The notes: generated by a model not told the origin, from the letters alone. A stretch of 64,000 nt of DNA from Hydrangea macrophylla (GCA_033977485.1 CM066989.1:99529887-99593886); one strand, 5' to 3'. Shown: positions 10,522 to 21,487, counted from the first letter of the stretch. Made by a program: numbers and translations.

Positions 10522-11236
10522 GAGCAATATCCGGAGAGAAGGTGACACGCTCGGAAATGGGGAGGAAAGAATTAGAACTTGTGAATATGTTTTAAACTTG
10601 TGTTATAGTATAACTAGTGTCTTGAAGTCCTTAACTTGAGGCTTGAAGTCTTGACTTATGGATGGGAGAGATGGGGGAGATTTTGGGGCTAAAGCATGTA
10701 AACTACTTTGAACTTGTAAAATGATGTAAATTATGGTTTCTTTTATGTTAATGTTCATATTTGGGTTGTAGGAAAATATTTTGAATCCTAAAGTTGTATT
10801 TTGGAGAGTTGGAAGTGAATTTGGGAACTTATTTGTTATCTCACTTGTTTTGCACAAGTGATGTAAGTTGGTAGTTAGAATCATCTTGGCAAGTACGAAT
10901 GAGTCGCAAATGTTGTTGACAAGTTAAATTTGTATGTGTAATGTGGGTAGTAATTTGAGTTCATATCTAATGAGTTCCATGTATTTTGGATGAGAAATGA
11001 GTTTCAAAGTTTAAAAGTTTGTTCTAGTTCAAATGAAATGAGTTCTTAGTGGATTTGATCAAATGGTGAGTGTGTTTGTGTAATCCAAGTTTGATTTAAG
11101 TTTAAAAGTGTTTAGAAATGTGTTGGATATCATTTCCCAAAGTTTCATAAGGTTTCCATGAGTTTTGGTTATGAATTGGTAAGTTTAAAACTTGTTTGAC
11201 AGCAAAATTTAGCAGCAGGAATCTGTTCTGCAGGTT

Positions 11237-11414
11237 GCGGATCGATCCGCATTTATGAAGGGATCGATCCGGCCTTTTAAGGGAACATTCTGTGAGAGAC
11301 TCATATAAATGGATCGATGGTTTGTGAAGGGATCGATCCGGCCTTTTTCGGGGGCATTCTTCTTTCCAATCAAGTAAATGGATTGATCCGGGTTTTGTAA
11401 AGGGATCGATCCGC
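11237..11414. repeat. GGATCGATCC palindrome cluster, gypsy A 5' LTR
   Basis: Six copies of GGATCGATCC or a one- or two-base variant are spread over 178 bp, each in a context such as GAAGGGATCGATCCGG. The 3' LTR carries the same cluster at 20880-21060, where one 5' copy reading GGATCGATGG is GGATTAATCC. Confidence 0.88.
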
Positions 11415-11708
11415 TTGAAATTTTCACAGCACGTCCGCTTTTACGGAAACGTGTATAACTCTTTCTAGAAAATTCGGATTCGCGTGCCGTTTGTTGCGTT
11501 GGAACCGGGACTCAAAAATATAACTTTTGGTATAAAAATTTTACATTCTTTCTTAATGACCATTTTGCCCTTGGGGCTGTTTGGTCACAATGGAGTTCTT
11601 TAAAGTGGTTTATCCACATTTTCTTTCTAATTAGTGTGTGTTTTGGGTGTGGTTACTCTTGTTACACAGGTCCTAATCCGCCGGGGTGGGTTGGGGTGTG
11701 ACAATTTT

Positions 11709-11720
11709 TGGTATCAGAGC
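11709..11720 (+). other. Gypsy A primer-binding site
   Basis: TGGTATCAGAGC, five bases after the 5' LTR, is complementary to initiator tRNA-Met. Confidence 0.9.
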
Positions 11721-11899
11721 ATTAGGCTAGAGACTTTGGGGACGAAAGACGTATACGACTCGTAGTGTGCACACAATAACACGTAGTTGCATCAACATGC
11801 ATACACGTTTACTTAGCATGTTTTTAAATGTTGATTAGCATGTCATGTGTTTCTTAAAAGTAACATGCATGTGTGTACTATATGTGGGTGCCAGGCATA

Positions 11900-12477
11900 A
11901 TGTCTAGAGGTGTCACCTCAAACCGAATAGAACGGGTTGAAAGAGTAATCGAAGGGTTGGTACAAGTCGCCGAAACTCATGTGGTCGAAGAAAGGCCGGT
12001 GCAAGTGAATTCAAACCCGAGGGAGGAAGTCGTCACTATTTTTAAATTCCATAAACAAAAGTCGACCATATTCCGTGGGGAAGTCGATCCAATGAAGGTA
12101 AACTTTTGGGTTTCTGATATGGAGAAAATCGTTAGGGTGTTACCGTGTATGGAGGAACAGAAAGTTCTATTTGCCGCCGATACGTTAAAGGATGAAGCAC
12201 AATATTGGTGGCATACCAAGCTGGGTCTGGGTCAGGGTCAGGGTCAACCGACTACATGGGATCATTTTCTGGAGATATTTAATGAATAATACTTTCCAGA
12301 ATCATTTGGGGATCAAAAGGCATAAGAGTTTATGGAGTTGGTGCAAGGGGGAAAATCAGTCCGAGAGTACTCAACACAATTTACGAGGTTGGGAAGGTTG
12401 GGAGATGTGATAACAACTGAAAAAGTGAAAGCAAGAAAATTTTATGGCAGGGCTTTGAAACGACATTCGAGGACGAG
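11900..12477 (+). pseudogene. Gypsy A Gag, N-terminal part, broken
   Basis: This is the capsid-forming Gag protein. From the ATG at 11900 the frame runs through blocks typical of plant chromovirus Gag: FRGEVDPMKVNFWVSDMEKI, a long helix-rich region with DEAQYWWHTK, and, after a stop, ELVQGGKSVREYSTQFTRL. Stops occur at 12287-12289 (FNE*YFPE) and about 12 codons later, and a frameshift occurs near 12440-12460. Solo LTR D then interrupts the gene at 12477; the reading resumes at 14809. The downstream pol frames confirm the family. Confidence 0.85.
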
Positions 12478-12888
12478 TGTCACGCCCCGCAGTAGCAAAA
12501 ATAGAGAAAATAAATTCCTTTTTGGACCCGTAGGCCATGACAGTTGAAAGTCACCATATTGTCCATAACCAAAGTCAAACCATCAGAGTAATGATTCAAA
12601 TCACACATTGGAAAGTTCTAGGGTTGATATATATAATCAGAGTTCAATACTAACTATTACAAACCATAAGTATCGCAGAAGTACAAATAAAGTATTACGG
12701 CAACATATGCCGATTACAAGCTTAACTATTACAACGGTCTCTAAAACATAGGCATAAACTATCAACAGTAAGTTCCAAGTCTTCAGCTTGCGTAGTAGTC
12801 ATCTCCAGCGTAGCCTCCGTCATCGTAGGCTCCATCCTCGTGGCCCCTATCCATGTATGCATCACCTGCATACTCATAACCCTGGCCA

Positions 12889-12945
12889 GCTGGACGTTGA
12901 ATATCCAGCGGCATAAAACGCCGTCAGCTACGAAAGCCGAGTGAA
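12889..12945 (-). other. Two-hairpin module of solo LTR D
   Basis: On the minus strand CTCGGCTTTCGTAGCTGACG is followed by GCTGGA-TATTCAAC-GTCCAGC, a 6-bp stem at 12889-12909. It has the same order and spacing as in solo LTR B. Confidence 0.55.
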
Positions 12946-13104
12946 AGCACATACTAACAGAGTATCTACAGATAAGTAGCATATAACAATAACATCAATA
13001 AAAAGGATCATCTCATCGTTCGTATGCATGTATGCACCAATCCAAGATATAATACGGACGTCATCCCCTTTCCCATCTAACACATAGCCCAACACCTTAT
13101 GACT

Positions 13105-13620
13105 CGTTTATCCTCGACACGTAGTCTCACACATAACATAGACTCTTGGGTCCACATTAATCAGACACGTAGTCCCATACCTACGGTCTGTTCACTCTTG
13201 ACACGCAGTCCCAACGTTTCGGCCAACCCACCCCGACATGGTTACTACGACACATAGCCCTTATATGATACAACACGCAGCCCTGACATTCCACAGCACG
13301 CAGCTCCGTCATTCAACAGCACGCAGCAATTATCACCGCACACAGCTCATATCACCGTACACAGCTCATTCTATCGCACACAGCTCATATCATTACCGCA
13401 CACAGCTCATATCACCGCACACAGCTCAGATCATTACCGCACACAGCTCATATCATTACCGCACACAGCTCATATCACCGCACACAGCTCATATCATTAC
13501 CCTTGACACGTAGTCCCACTATATTAAACTCGACACAAAGCCCCACCTCACATAACCTCCCAAATCTGACACGCAGTCCACCTTTATCATACGTAAAACC
13601 TGACACGAAGTCCCGATCCT
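13105..13620. repeat. Minisatellite region of solo LTR D
   Basis: Two layers are visible. The words GACACGTAGTCCC, GACACGCAGTCCC and variants recur through 13105-13610. Within them, 13330-13500 is an array of about nine units of CGCACACAGCTCATATCA with alternating 18- and 25-bp spacing. The spacers are not unique, so this is not a CRISPR array. Confidence 0.85.
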
Positions 13621-13910
13621 ATCCCAGTACCTGGGGTTCCACACCCAACCTTGTACGATCTTAGCGACCGTATTCATACGCACCAACAGTAATCCATATC
13701 GACCTTTGCGGTCGCAGACCCACTACTATGCACGTCGGCTTCTCAATCTGATTATATTATTATTATGTCATCGGTTCCAGTATTCAATGTATTAAGTCCA
13801 TTAATCCACGGGTGTATTATTCCAATATAGCTTTCCACACCAACGCACGATAACAAACAGGTTAATAGTTCGTCAGATATAAAATAGCTACACAATCAAC
13901 ATTCTGATAT

Positions 13911-14078
13911 GTTCGATCGATTGAAGTCTTTTCAATTACTTGAGGTAAAGCAAGGTTCGATCGATCGAAGTCCTCTCGATCGATTGAGGAAATAAAGAGT
14001 TAGATCGATTGAACTGAGTTCGATCGATCGAGATGGGTCAATGCTCAATCGCTCGAGAGCAGTTCGATCGATTGAGCA
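13911..14078. repeat. TCGATCGA palindrome cluster 1 in solo LTR D
   Basis: About seven words of the TTCGATCGATCGAAG/TTCGATCGATTGAAG type occur in 168 bp. It is paired with cluster 2 at 14540-14714 on the other side of a CT-rich and TATA-rich block. Confidence 0.85.
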
Positions 14079-14274
14079 CAGTATTATTCCAGCATTGAGC
14101 TGGGCCTTTCCTGCACGTTCAAGGTCCGTTCTATCTTGCCGAAACGCATATCAAACCACATATCTATGCTACTAAGTGAGTATAGGCACTCACCGGTAAA
14201 GACGGTGGCGCCGGCGAGCTCGGGGTGGCCGCGGGGGTCTCGGGGTGATCTCCTCCCTCTCTTTTCTCTATTCT

Positions 14275-14425
14275 GCTCCTCTTCTTCTTCTTCTTCTTCT
14301 CCTTCTCTTGCTCTCTCCTCTACAACCGAGAGTGTGTGAGGGAGTGTTTGTGTATATCTATATATCCGGGTATGTGTGTGTGTGTGTATATATATATATG
14401 TATGTGTATATATAAACTATATCAT
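14275..14425 (-). promoter_or_regulatory. Probable promoter block of solo LTR D
   Basis: A TCTTCTTCTTCTTC and CTCTCTCC block (14278-14322) lies beside alternating TATATA/TGTGTG tracts (14350-14415). Its counterpart in gypsy C LTRs has the same layout. No single TATA box can be chosen. Confidence 0.4.
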
Positions 14426-14539
14426 TCTCTCTCTAACCTCTTTGAAATTCAGCAAAGGGGTATGTGTGTGTACATAATACATATATATAGGTAGAGGGGA
14501 AGTGCAGGTGGCAAAACACGTATTCTGAAATTCCAGGGT

Positions 14540-14714
14540 TTGATCGATCGAAGTGAGTTCGATCGATTGAGAACAGGTCGGTCAGGGTTCGATCGATTGA
14601 GAAAGGTTCAATCGCTTGAGAAAAGAAACACGTCATCACTTCAGGTCGGCAGAGCTTCGATCGATTGAGGAAATAAACGTTCGATCGATCGAGAGAGGTT
14701 CGATCGATTGAACT
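14540..14714. repeat. TCGATCGA palindrome cluster 2 in solo LTR D
   Basis: About six words such as TTTGATCGATCGAAG, TTCGATCGATTGAGA and TTCAATCGCTTGAGA occur in 175 bp. Most differences between words are CG-to-TG or CG-to-CA. Confidence 0.85.
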
Positions 14715-14808
14715 TGAAAATGCAGGGAAGGTCAAGACAAGCACACTGAATTTTATTTATATAAAAAGTATTATAAAATACAATGAAAATAGCGGGTATT
14801 ACAATGAG

Positions 14809-15140
14809 TGATCGTATTCCGGTCAGAGACCTATGCTAAGGCATTGGACATTGCTTCTATTGCTGAGAGAGACCTTGGGTATACTTCAAGCATGCCACCA
14901 CCACCGAGTCAACAAAATAAAAGGGTTGGGTTAAGTCAGTTCAGTAGTCAAGGGAGTGCAAAAAGGCAGAGTCCAGGAGGTTCGTCGACCAATAGTGGCT
15001 GTGGTTCTAGTTAGAACAAACCAAGGAGTTCAACTTGTCAGAAGTTTCATTGGGGACGATGTAATCAACTTCCAAATCCGATCACTTGTAACATATGTCG
15101 ACAACCAGGCCACATCGCTAGGAATTGTCCGAATCAGAAT
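14809..15140 (+). pseudogene. Gypsy A Gag, C-terminal part with zinc knuckle
   Basis: Gag resumes after solo LTR D with KALDIASIAERDLGY and a Gln/Ser/Gly-rich linker, until a stop at 15012. In the frame that continues into protease, 15087-15128 encodes an intact CCHC knuckle, C-N-I-C-R-Q-P-G-H-I-A-R-N-C. This binds element RNA during packaging. A second knuckle follows at 15159-15200, in the next entry. At least one frameshift separates the linker from the knuckle. Confidence 0.8.
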
Positions 15141-16001
15141 ATGGACATGAGGGGCCGATGCTTTACTTGCAAGGAATTGGGGAACCAAGCGAAAGATTGT
15201 CCTATCAAATGTCAAGGAGCTTCTAGTTCCGGTTCATACGCAGCTAGTGCCATTACACCGAGAACTACTCAACCTCCGAGGAGAGAGCAGCGAGAGGCAA
15301 GATCATTTCAACTCAGGCCGGGAGATATCGCTTCTGCCGACATTGTTGTCTCAGGTATGATTCCCATTTGCTCACATCTAGCAAATGTACTTATAGATTT
15401 GGGATCCACACATTTGTTTGTATCACATCACTTTGCTAAACATCTAGATAAATCATTAGAGTTCCTAAACTATGATTTATCTATTGCGATACCATTGGGG
15501 GCTCCGTTGGTTAGTTCGGGTGTGTTTAGAAAGTGTGAGATTAATGTGAATGGTAAAGAGTTAACTGTTGATTTGGTACCATTAGTTATCCAGCATTTTG
15601 ATGTGATATTAGGTATGGATTGGTTAGCAGCTAATCATGCTAATATTGATTGTAACACTAAAGGAGTAGCATTCCGTATTCCGAATCACGATGAGTTTTA
15701 TTTTCAAGGTAAGGGTGTTGTATCACCACCATATATCGTGTCAGCTATTAAAGCTTGTCGTTTGTTAAAGAAGGGCTACCGGGGGTTTCTGTCTAGTATT
15801 CTTGATACTAAAGGTCTTGATTTAAAACTTGAAGATATTCCAATTATTAGAGAATTTTCGGATGTATTTCCAGAAGAATTGCCTAGTGTATTAATTGACC
15901 GAGAGATTGAATTTGGTATTGATGTTATGCCGGGAACCCAACCAATTTCACGAGCACCGTATCGAATGGCGCCAGTTGAGTTAAAGGAGTTAAAGATTTA
16001 A
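15141..16001 (+). pseudogene. Gypsy A second zinc knuckle, protease and linker
   Basis: This frame of 286 codons begins with a damaged second zinc knuckle (C-F-T-C-K-E-L-G-N-Q-A-K-D-C, with Asn where His is required). It continues with the aspartic protease that would cut the polyprotein: the active site reads VLIDLGSTHLFVSHHFA, where the family has D-S-G, so Ser is replaced by Leu. The flap and core block VILGMDWLAANHANIDC is normal. It ends in the linker to reverse transcriptase (YRMAPVELKELKI), cut by a stop at 15999-16001 where related copies have CAA. Confidence 0.85.
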
Positions 16002-17099
16002 TTGCAAGAATTGCTAGACAAGGGTTTTATTCGGCCAAGTGTGTCTCCGTGGGGTGCACCGGTATTATTTGTGAAGAAGAAGGATGGTACAATGCGAATG
16101 TGCATTGATTACCGGGAAATCAACAAAGTAACAATCAAGAACAAGTACCCGTTGCCACGTATCGACGATCTATTTTATCAGCTTCAAGGGGCTCAGGTAT
16201 TTTCGAAGATTGAATTGAAGTCAGGGTATCATCAATTGAAAGTCAAAGCGGAGGATGTAGAGAAGACAACCTTTAGAACCCGCTACGGGCACTATGAATT
16301 TCTAGTGATGCCGTTTGGGGTTACTAATGCGCCTGCCGCCTTCATGGATTTGATGAACTGGGTATTCAAATCGTGCTTGGATGAGTTCGTGATAGTATTT
16401 ATTGATGACATCCTTATTTATTCCAAGAGTCCGGAGGAGCATGAACAACACCTGAGGTTGGTTTTACAACGACTTCGGGAAAAGCAATTATTTGGAAAGT
16501 TAAAGAAAAGTGAGTTTTGGTTGACAAGTGTCACGTTCTTAGGACACGTGATCTCTAAGGAAGGTATTTCAGTAGACCCGCAGAAGATTGAAGCTGTTAT
16601 GAATTGGTCAAAGCCGACAAATGTATTAGAGATTCGAAGTTTCTTGGGATTAGCTGGATACTATAGAAGATTCGTCAAGGATTTTTTTAGAATTACGACT
16701 CCAATGACTAGGTTAATGAGAAAAGATGTACCGTTTGAATGGAACAAGGAATGTGATGAATGTTTCCTAGCATTGAAAAAGAAGTTAACTACGGCACCGA
16801 TATTTTCGATTCCAACAAGTACTGGGAATTTCAGAATTTACAATGATGCTTCTCACCAAGACTTGGGATGTGTTTTGACACAGGATGACAAGGTGATAGC
16901 TTATGCTTCGCGACAATTGAGAACTCATGAGAAGAATTACCCTACACATGACTTGGAATTAGCAGCGGTTATTTTTGCCTTCAAGATTTGGAGGCACTAT
17001 CTATACGGAGAGACATGTGAAATCTTCACCGATCACAAGAGCCTAAAATACTTATTCACTCAGAGGGACCTTAACATGCGACAACGAAGGTGGTTATGA
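16002..17099 (+). pseudogene. Gypsy A reverse transcriptase and RNase H
   Basis: The longest open stretch of the element, 365 codons directly after the stop at 16001, encodes DNA synthesis and RNA removal. Visible blocks are [33 protein letters not shown], the first catalytic motif [10 protein letters not shown] (Glu at residue 71 where Asp is usual), [12 protein letters not shown], and catalytic [10 protein letters not shown] (residues 133-136). RNase H follows with D282 (NDASHQ), E319 (THDLELAAV) and D344 ([10 protein letters not shown]). A deletion of about 7 bp after RRWL shifts the frame at 17090-17099. Apart from the Glu change the domain is well preserved. Confidence 0.92.
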
Positions 17100-17860
17100 A
17101 AGACTGTGACTTAAATATTCAATATCACTTGGGGAAGGACAATGTAGTGGCCGATGCCTTGAGCCGGAAGTCATCAGAGAACTTAGCTTATGCCTTAACA
17201 GCACAAGAGGAGCTAGTGAAAGAATTTGAACAATTAGAACTTGAAGTCATTCCTAGAATTGAATGTGGTTTAATGGCTGCGATTGTGGCACAACCGAGTT
17301 TAATCGGTGAAATCAAGACTAATCAACTTTTAGACCCAGAATTCAAGAAAATTGTGGATGAGTTGCCTGAGGGTAGAAGGCCAGAGTTTAGCTTTCAAGA
17401 CGATATTCTGAAATACATTGATCGATTATATGTTCCTAAAGTTGGTGATTTAAGGAACAGGGTTATGGAAGAGGCTCACAATACCAGATATTCAGTACAT
17501 CCGGGTAGTACCAAAATGTACAGAGACTTGCGAGAAATTTATTGGTGGAGTGGTATGAAACGAGAAGTCACAGAATTTGTGTCTAAATGTATGATGTGTC
17601 AAAAGGTAAAAATGGAACATCAACGACCTGGGGGAGAGTTGCTTCCTCTAGAGATACCGGAGTGGAAGTGGGAGCATATCACAATGGACTTTGTTTCAGG
17701 ATTTCCAAAATCTCAAAAGTCGAATGATAGCATTTGGGTTATTGTCGATCGGTTGACTAAAGTTAGCCCATTTTTTTACCTATCAAGACCAAAGATCCAT
17801 CAAAACTTGCAGAGATTTATATCAGAGAGATTATACGGCTTCATGGAGCACCGATTTTGA
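17090..17860 (+). pseudogene. Gypsy A RNase H tail and integrase N-terminus
   Basis: This frame overlaps the previous one by 10 bp because of the small deletion. It completes RNase H with VVADALSRK (last catalytic Asp, residue 22). The integrase HHCC zinc module has H130, H137, C167 and C170 (EAHNTRYSVHPGS, CMMC), and the first catalytic Asp is D200 in HITMDFVSGFP. After VIVDRLTK a run of seven T shifts the frame, and the remaining residues to 17860 are nonsense. The frame has no stop before that. Confidence 0.9.
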
Positions 17861-18291
17861 TAGTGTCGGACCGTGATACCCGATTTGTATAAAGATTTTG
17901 GGAGAGTTTACAGAGGGCTATGGGGACAGCTTTACATTTTAGCACTGCTTTTCATCCACAGACCGATGGTCAGTCCAAAAGGGTGATTTAAATTCTGGAA
18001 GATATGTTGAGAGTTTGTGTAATGGACTTCAAGGCCGATTGGGAGACTCACTTGCCTTTAATCGAGTTCTCTTACAATAACAATTTTCAAACTAGTATTG
18101 GAATGGCGCCTTACGAGGCATTGTACGGAAGGAAGTGTAGATCGCCGATTTATTGGACAGAAGTTGGTGAAAAACAGCTTTTGGGGCCGGAGATAGTTCA
18201 AATCACTACTGATAAGATTTAATTGATTAAATAGTGATTACAAACGGCTCAGAGTCGTTATAAAAGTTATTCGGCTACGGGTAGAAGACCG
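17861..18291 (+). pseudogene. Gypsy A integrase core, C-terminal half
   Basis: The catalytic core continues in pieces: VSDRDTRFV with the second Asp, a stop at about 17889, [11 protein letters not shown] with the region of the third catalytic acid, another stop near 17990, then 18004-18222 open ([40 protein letters not shown]). These are standard chromovirus integrase blocks. A stop at 18220 separates it from the C-terminal module. Confidence 0.88.
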
Positions 18292-18726
18292 TTGGAGTTT
18301 GAGGTTGGTTACTATGTGTTTCTGAAAGTTTCGCCTTCGAAAGGCATAGCGCGATTTGGTAAGCGAGGTAAGCTCAGTCCGAGATATGTTGGACCGTATT
18401 TGATTCTTAACCGAGTTAGGCCGTTAGCTTATCGGTTAGAGCTGCCACGAGAGTTGGAGAATGTTCACAACGTGTTCCACGTGTCAATGCTTCGACGTTA
18501 TGTGCCGGATTCAAAGCATGTTATCATTCCAGAACCATTAGAAATTTGGGAAGATTTAACTTATGTGGAGCATCCAGTACAAATCCTTGATAGGAAAGAT
18601 CAAGTCTTGAGAACTAAGGTAATTCCCTTGGTGATGGTTCAATGGAGAAGCCATTCAGTCGAGGAAGCTACTTGGGAGCGGGAGGATGAAATCCGAGCCA
18701 AGTACCCGCACTTATTCAGTTCGTGA
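18292..18726 (+). pseudogene. Gypsy A integrase GPY/F module and chromodomain
   Basis: An open stretch of 144 codons. Residues about 25-75 form the GPY/F module (GKLSPRYVGPYLILNRV, then HNVFHVSMLRRYVPD). Residues about 90-142 form the C-terminal chromodomain-like fold (PVQILDRKDQVLRTKVIPLV, QWRSHSVEEATWERED), which in related elements steers integration to particular chromatin. The stop at 18724-18726 is followed by the polypurine tract and 3' LTR, so this is the true end of pol. Confidence 0.9.
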
Positions 18727-18760
18727 GGTAAGAGTAAGTTTGGGGACCAAACTCCCTTTT

Positions 18761-18773
18761 AGGGAGGGAGAAA
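18761..18773 (+). other. Gypsy A polypurine tract
   Basis: AGGGAGGGAGAAA abuts the 3' LTR start TGTAACACC and would prime plus-strand synthesis. Confidence 0.85.
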
Positions 18774-20094
18774 TGTAACACCCGTACCCGGGGAACGGGT
18801 AACTTATTGTGTTAATATGAATTAATTAATATAATTAGTGTATAAAAGGGATTAAGGGGAGGCTTGGACTCGCCCATGTAAAAAGTGTTCAAAGAGGAAC
18901 ACTAGTTGGAAAAGTCCCCAGAGAGGTGGGACATGTATTGAAATGGAACCCAGCGAAGGGTAAATTGGTAATTTGCATTTTAAATGATTAAATGCATTTT
19001 ATGTGAGTACATGAATATTTGTTTACATGCTTTCATATTAAATGTTGATATGTGTTAGCATTAGTTTGGACACCCAAGTAAGGGTATAAATGAAAAAGGT
19101 ATAAAATTAGTAGGTACGATAGCAATTTCACTGAATAAATGGGACCCATGTTGGGACCCGTACGAAACTTAGACAAACACCCATTAGATAATTGGGTAGT
19201 TAATGGAATGTTTGGGGGATTTCATAATAAGAACTTAAGAAAAATCAGGGGTGTAAATGAAAAAGAAGGAATTTGAGGTAAAGACACCTCATGCTCAATG
19301 CATGTATGTGTGTGTCAAGTGATGGAGTAGTCTCCATTTTCAGCAAATTAAACCAAACAAAAGAGAGCCCAGGAGAGAAAGACGGAGACGAGACGCCGAT
19401 GTCGTTTTTCCGTCGTTCCGTCACCGCCGTTCGTCGGATTCACGAATCGAAGCTATTTTCGGACTCGTGGAGGTGAGATGAACGTTTCTATACCCTTAAT
19501 TTCTGTTTAAATTGTCAGATTTTGGTAGCTCACACTAAACAGTGAGACGTCGTCTACCGAATTCTTGTAGGATTCTTGTTGGAGTAGAAATTGAGGTTTA
19601 ATTTGGTAAAATTCAACACTTCTCTAGCTTGAATTTGGGTAGATCTTGCTAAGGTGAGTTGTCTACACTAAAGAATGGTTGTGTTTGATTATGTTCAATA
19701 CATCAATGATGTTAGAGATGATAGTTTATGCTTAGAAACCAAGAAATTGTTCTTATTGTGTTGATTAGTCATGTTTAGAACACATGTAGTTATTGAATTG
19801 TAAATTGCATGTCAATTTTATGAAGATTATATGTGCCTCCATGTTTATGTGCTTCTATGTCTATGTGGTATTCAATGGGCACCGGGAAAATGGTTCATTG
19901 TTGGGAGTAATAAGGGTGGTGAAGAGGAAGAATTCGATAAATACGGAAGTCCAAGGAATAAAAGTGGCCACGGGACCAAGGGAGGTCCCGGGTCTGAATG
20001 AATCATTGAACCGGTGACTTGGCGACGACAAATATGATTTATATGTTGATTGTTGCATTGCACATGTTAAACATTCAACCATGTTTAGATTTAT

Positions 20095-20166
20095 CACTAA
20101 GCGTAATGCTTAAGAAAACCATTTTCTGTTTCTGTTGTAGTAAATAACAACCACCGTAGGTACGGA
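20095..20166 (+). other. Two-hairpin module in gypsy A 3' LTR
   Basis: CACTAAGCGTAATGCTTA forms a perfect 5-bp stem (TAAGC/GCTTA, 20098-20112) with loop GTAAT. The second stem reads GTAGT-AAATAACA-ACCAC, with one G-to-A change relative to the 5' LTR. Confidence 0.55.
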
Positions 20167-20879
20167 GCAATATCCGGAGAGAAGGTGACGCGCTCGGAAA
20201 TGGGGAGGAGAGAATTAGAACTTGTGAATATGTTTTAAACTTGTGTTATAGTATAACTAGTGTCTTGAAGTCCTTAACTTGAGGCTTGAAGTCTTGACTT
20301 ATGGATGGGAGAGATGGGGGAGATTTGGAGGCTAAAGCATGTAAACTACTTTGAACTTGTAAAATGATGTAAATTATAATTTCTTTTATGTTAATGTTCA
20401 TATTTGGATTGTAGGAAAAGAGTTTGAATCCTAAAGTTGTATTTTGGAGAGTTGGAAGTGATTTTGGGAACTTATGTGTTATCTCACTTGTTTTGCTCAA
20501 GTGATGTAAGTTGGTAGTTAGGACCATCTTGGCAAGTCCGGATGAGTCGTAAATGTTGTTGACAAGTTAAATTTGTATGTGTAATGTGGGTAGTAATTTG
20601 AGTTCATATCTAATGAGTTCCATGTATTTTGGATGAGAATTGAGTTTCAAAGTTTAAAAGTTTGTTCTAGTTCAAATGAAATGAGTTCTTAGTGGATTTG
20701 ATCAAATGGTGAATGTGTTTGTGTAATCCAAGTTTGATTTAAGTTTAAAAGTGTTTGGAAATGTATTGGATATCATTTTCCAAAGTTTCATAAGGTTTCC
20801 ATGAGTTTTGGTTATGAATTGGTAAGTTTAAAACTTGTTTGACAGCAAAATTTAGCAGCAGGAATCTGTTCTGCAGGTT

Positions 20880-21060
20880 GCGGATCGATCCGCATTTATG
20901 AAGGGATCGATCCGGCCTTTTAAGGGAACATTCTGTGAGAGACTCATATAAATGGATTAATCCGGGTTTGTGAAGGGATCGATCCGGCCTTTTTCGGGGG
21001 CATTATGCTTTCCAATCAAGTAAATGGATCGATCCGGGTTTTGTAAAGGGATCGATCCGC
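20880..21060. repeat. GGATCGATCC palindrome cluster, gypsy A 3' LTR
   Basis: Six words in the same order and spacing as in the 5' LTR; one has become GGATTAATCC. Confidence 0.88.
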
Positions 21061-21354
21061 TTGAAATTTTCACAGCACGTCCGCTTTTACGGAAACGTGC
21101 ATAACTCTTTCTAGAAAACTCGGATTCGCGCACCGTTTGTTGCGTTGGAACCGGGACTCAAAAATCTAACTTTTGGTATAAAATTTTTACATATTTCCTT
21201 AATGACCATTTTGTCCTTGGGGCTGTTTGGTCACAATGGAGTTCTTTAAAGTGGTTTATCCACATTTTCTTTCTAATTAGTGTGTGTTTTGGGTGTGGTT
21301 ACTCTTGTTACACGGGTCCTAATCCGCCGGGGTGGGTTGGGCTGTGACAACTAT

Positions 21355-21487
21355 CTAATAGTACTATTCTTTCTCTTAATTAGGATTCTCCATAAGCCTA
21401 TATAAAGGCTATCTATTGTAATGTTTAACACACATCTCAATAATATATTTGTATTCATCTCTCTTTCTCTCTCCCTTACTCTTAATA
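21355..21487 (+). repeat. Copia 3' LTR, second part
   Basis: It continues the LTR from CTAATAGTACT through TAGGATTCTCC and AACACACATCTCAATA to CTCTTAATA (the terminal CA has become TA). It is followed by the target duplication GTCAT. Confidence 0.9.

Larger units (their letters stand above)
6609..11703 (+). repeat. Gypsy A 5' LTR, enlarged by solo LTR B
   Basis: It spans 5,095 bp. Removing the nested solo LTR (7131-9648) and one TGCTC leaves 2,572 bp, against 2,576 bp in the 3' LTR. It contains a GGATCGATCC palindrome cluster (11237-11414), a two-hairpin module (10450-10521) and a splice-donor-like motif (9817-9834). Confidence 0.93.
12478..14803 (-). mobile_element. Solo LTR D, inserted in gypsy A gag
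   Basis: On the plus strand it starts TGTCACGCCCCG and ends GGGTATTACA, so the element lies on the minus strand. The flanks ACGAG (12473-12477) and ATGAG (14804-14808) are a 5-bp target duplication differing by one C-to-T change. No primer site or coding region is present. Ends and several internal blocks match the LTR of gypsy C (AGCAAAATAGAG, GAAAGTCAC), so the two belong to related families. Length is 2,326 bp. Confidence 0.9.
6609..21349 (+). mobile_element. Gypsy A: Ty3/gypsy chromovirus inside the copia 3' LTR
   Basis: The outer boundaries are exact: target duplication ACTAT at 6604-6608 and 21350-21354, LTR start TGTAACACCCG, LTR end GTGTGACA or GCTGTGACA. The order PBS, gag, zinc knuckles, protease, reverse transcriptase, RNase H, integrase, chromodomain is that of a plant chromovirus, closest by motif to the Tekay/Del lineage. 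Without nested elements it is about 9.9 kb with LTRs of about 2.57 kb. By eye, the two LTRs show about 7 substitutions in the first 200 bp. Solo LTRs B and D, stops and frameshifts make it non-functional. Confidence 0.95.
18774..21349 (+). repeat. Gypsy A 3' LTR (2,576 bp)
   Basis: It is an uninterrupted LTR, colinear with the 5' LTR apart from solo LTR B. It carries the splice-donor-like motif (19459-19476), the hairpin module (20095-20166) and the GGATCGATCC cluster (20880-21060). Short frames repeated in both LTRs are fortuitous. Confidence 0.94.
1103..21487 (+). mobile_element. Ty1/copia retrotransposon, hosting nested elements
   Basis: The 230-bp LTRs start TGTTAG and the 5' copy ends AACA. 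The target duplication GTCAT lies at 1098-1102 and at 21488-21492. The 3' LTR is split at 6608/21355 by gypsy A. Between the LTRs come a primer-binding site, gag with a zinc knuckle, protease, integrase, reverse transcriptase and RNase H, in copia order (integrase before reverse transcriptase). Frames are broken repeatedly, so the copy is dead. A solo LTR interrupts pol at 3449-4955. Without nested DNA the element is about 4.1 kb, which is short for copia, so internal deletions are likely. Confidence 0.92.

Noticed and set aside
13238..13513. A 91-codon frame of HSTQ/TAHSS-type repeats, or a CRISPR-like array
   Set aside because: It is the minisatellite of solo LTR D. Spacers are repeated, not unique, and the context is a plant LTR.
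9648..20527. Pairs of similar short frames at 9648, 10150, 10603 and at 19291, 19793, 20246
   Set aside because: They match because the two gypsy A LTRs match. There is no domain, and the LTR location argues against genes.
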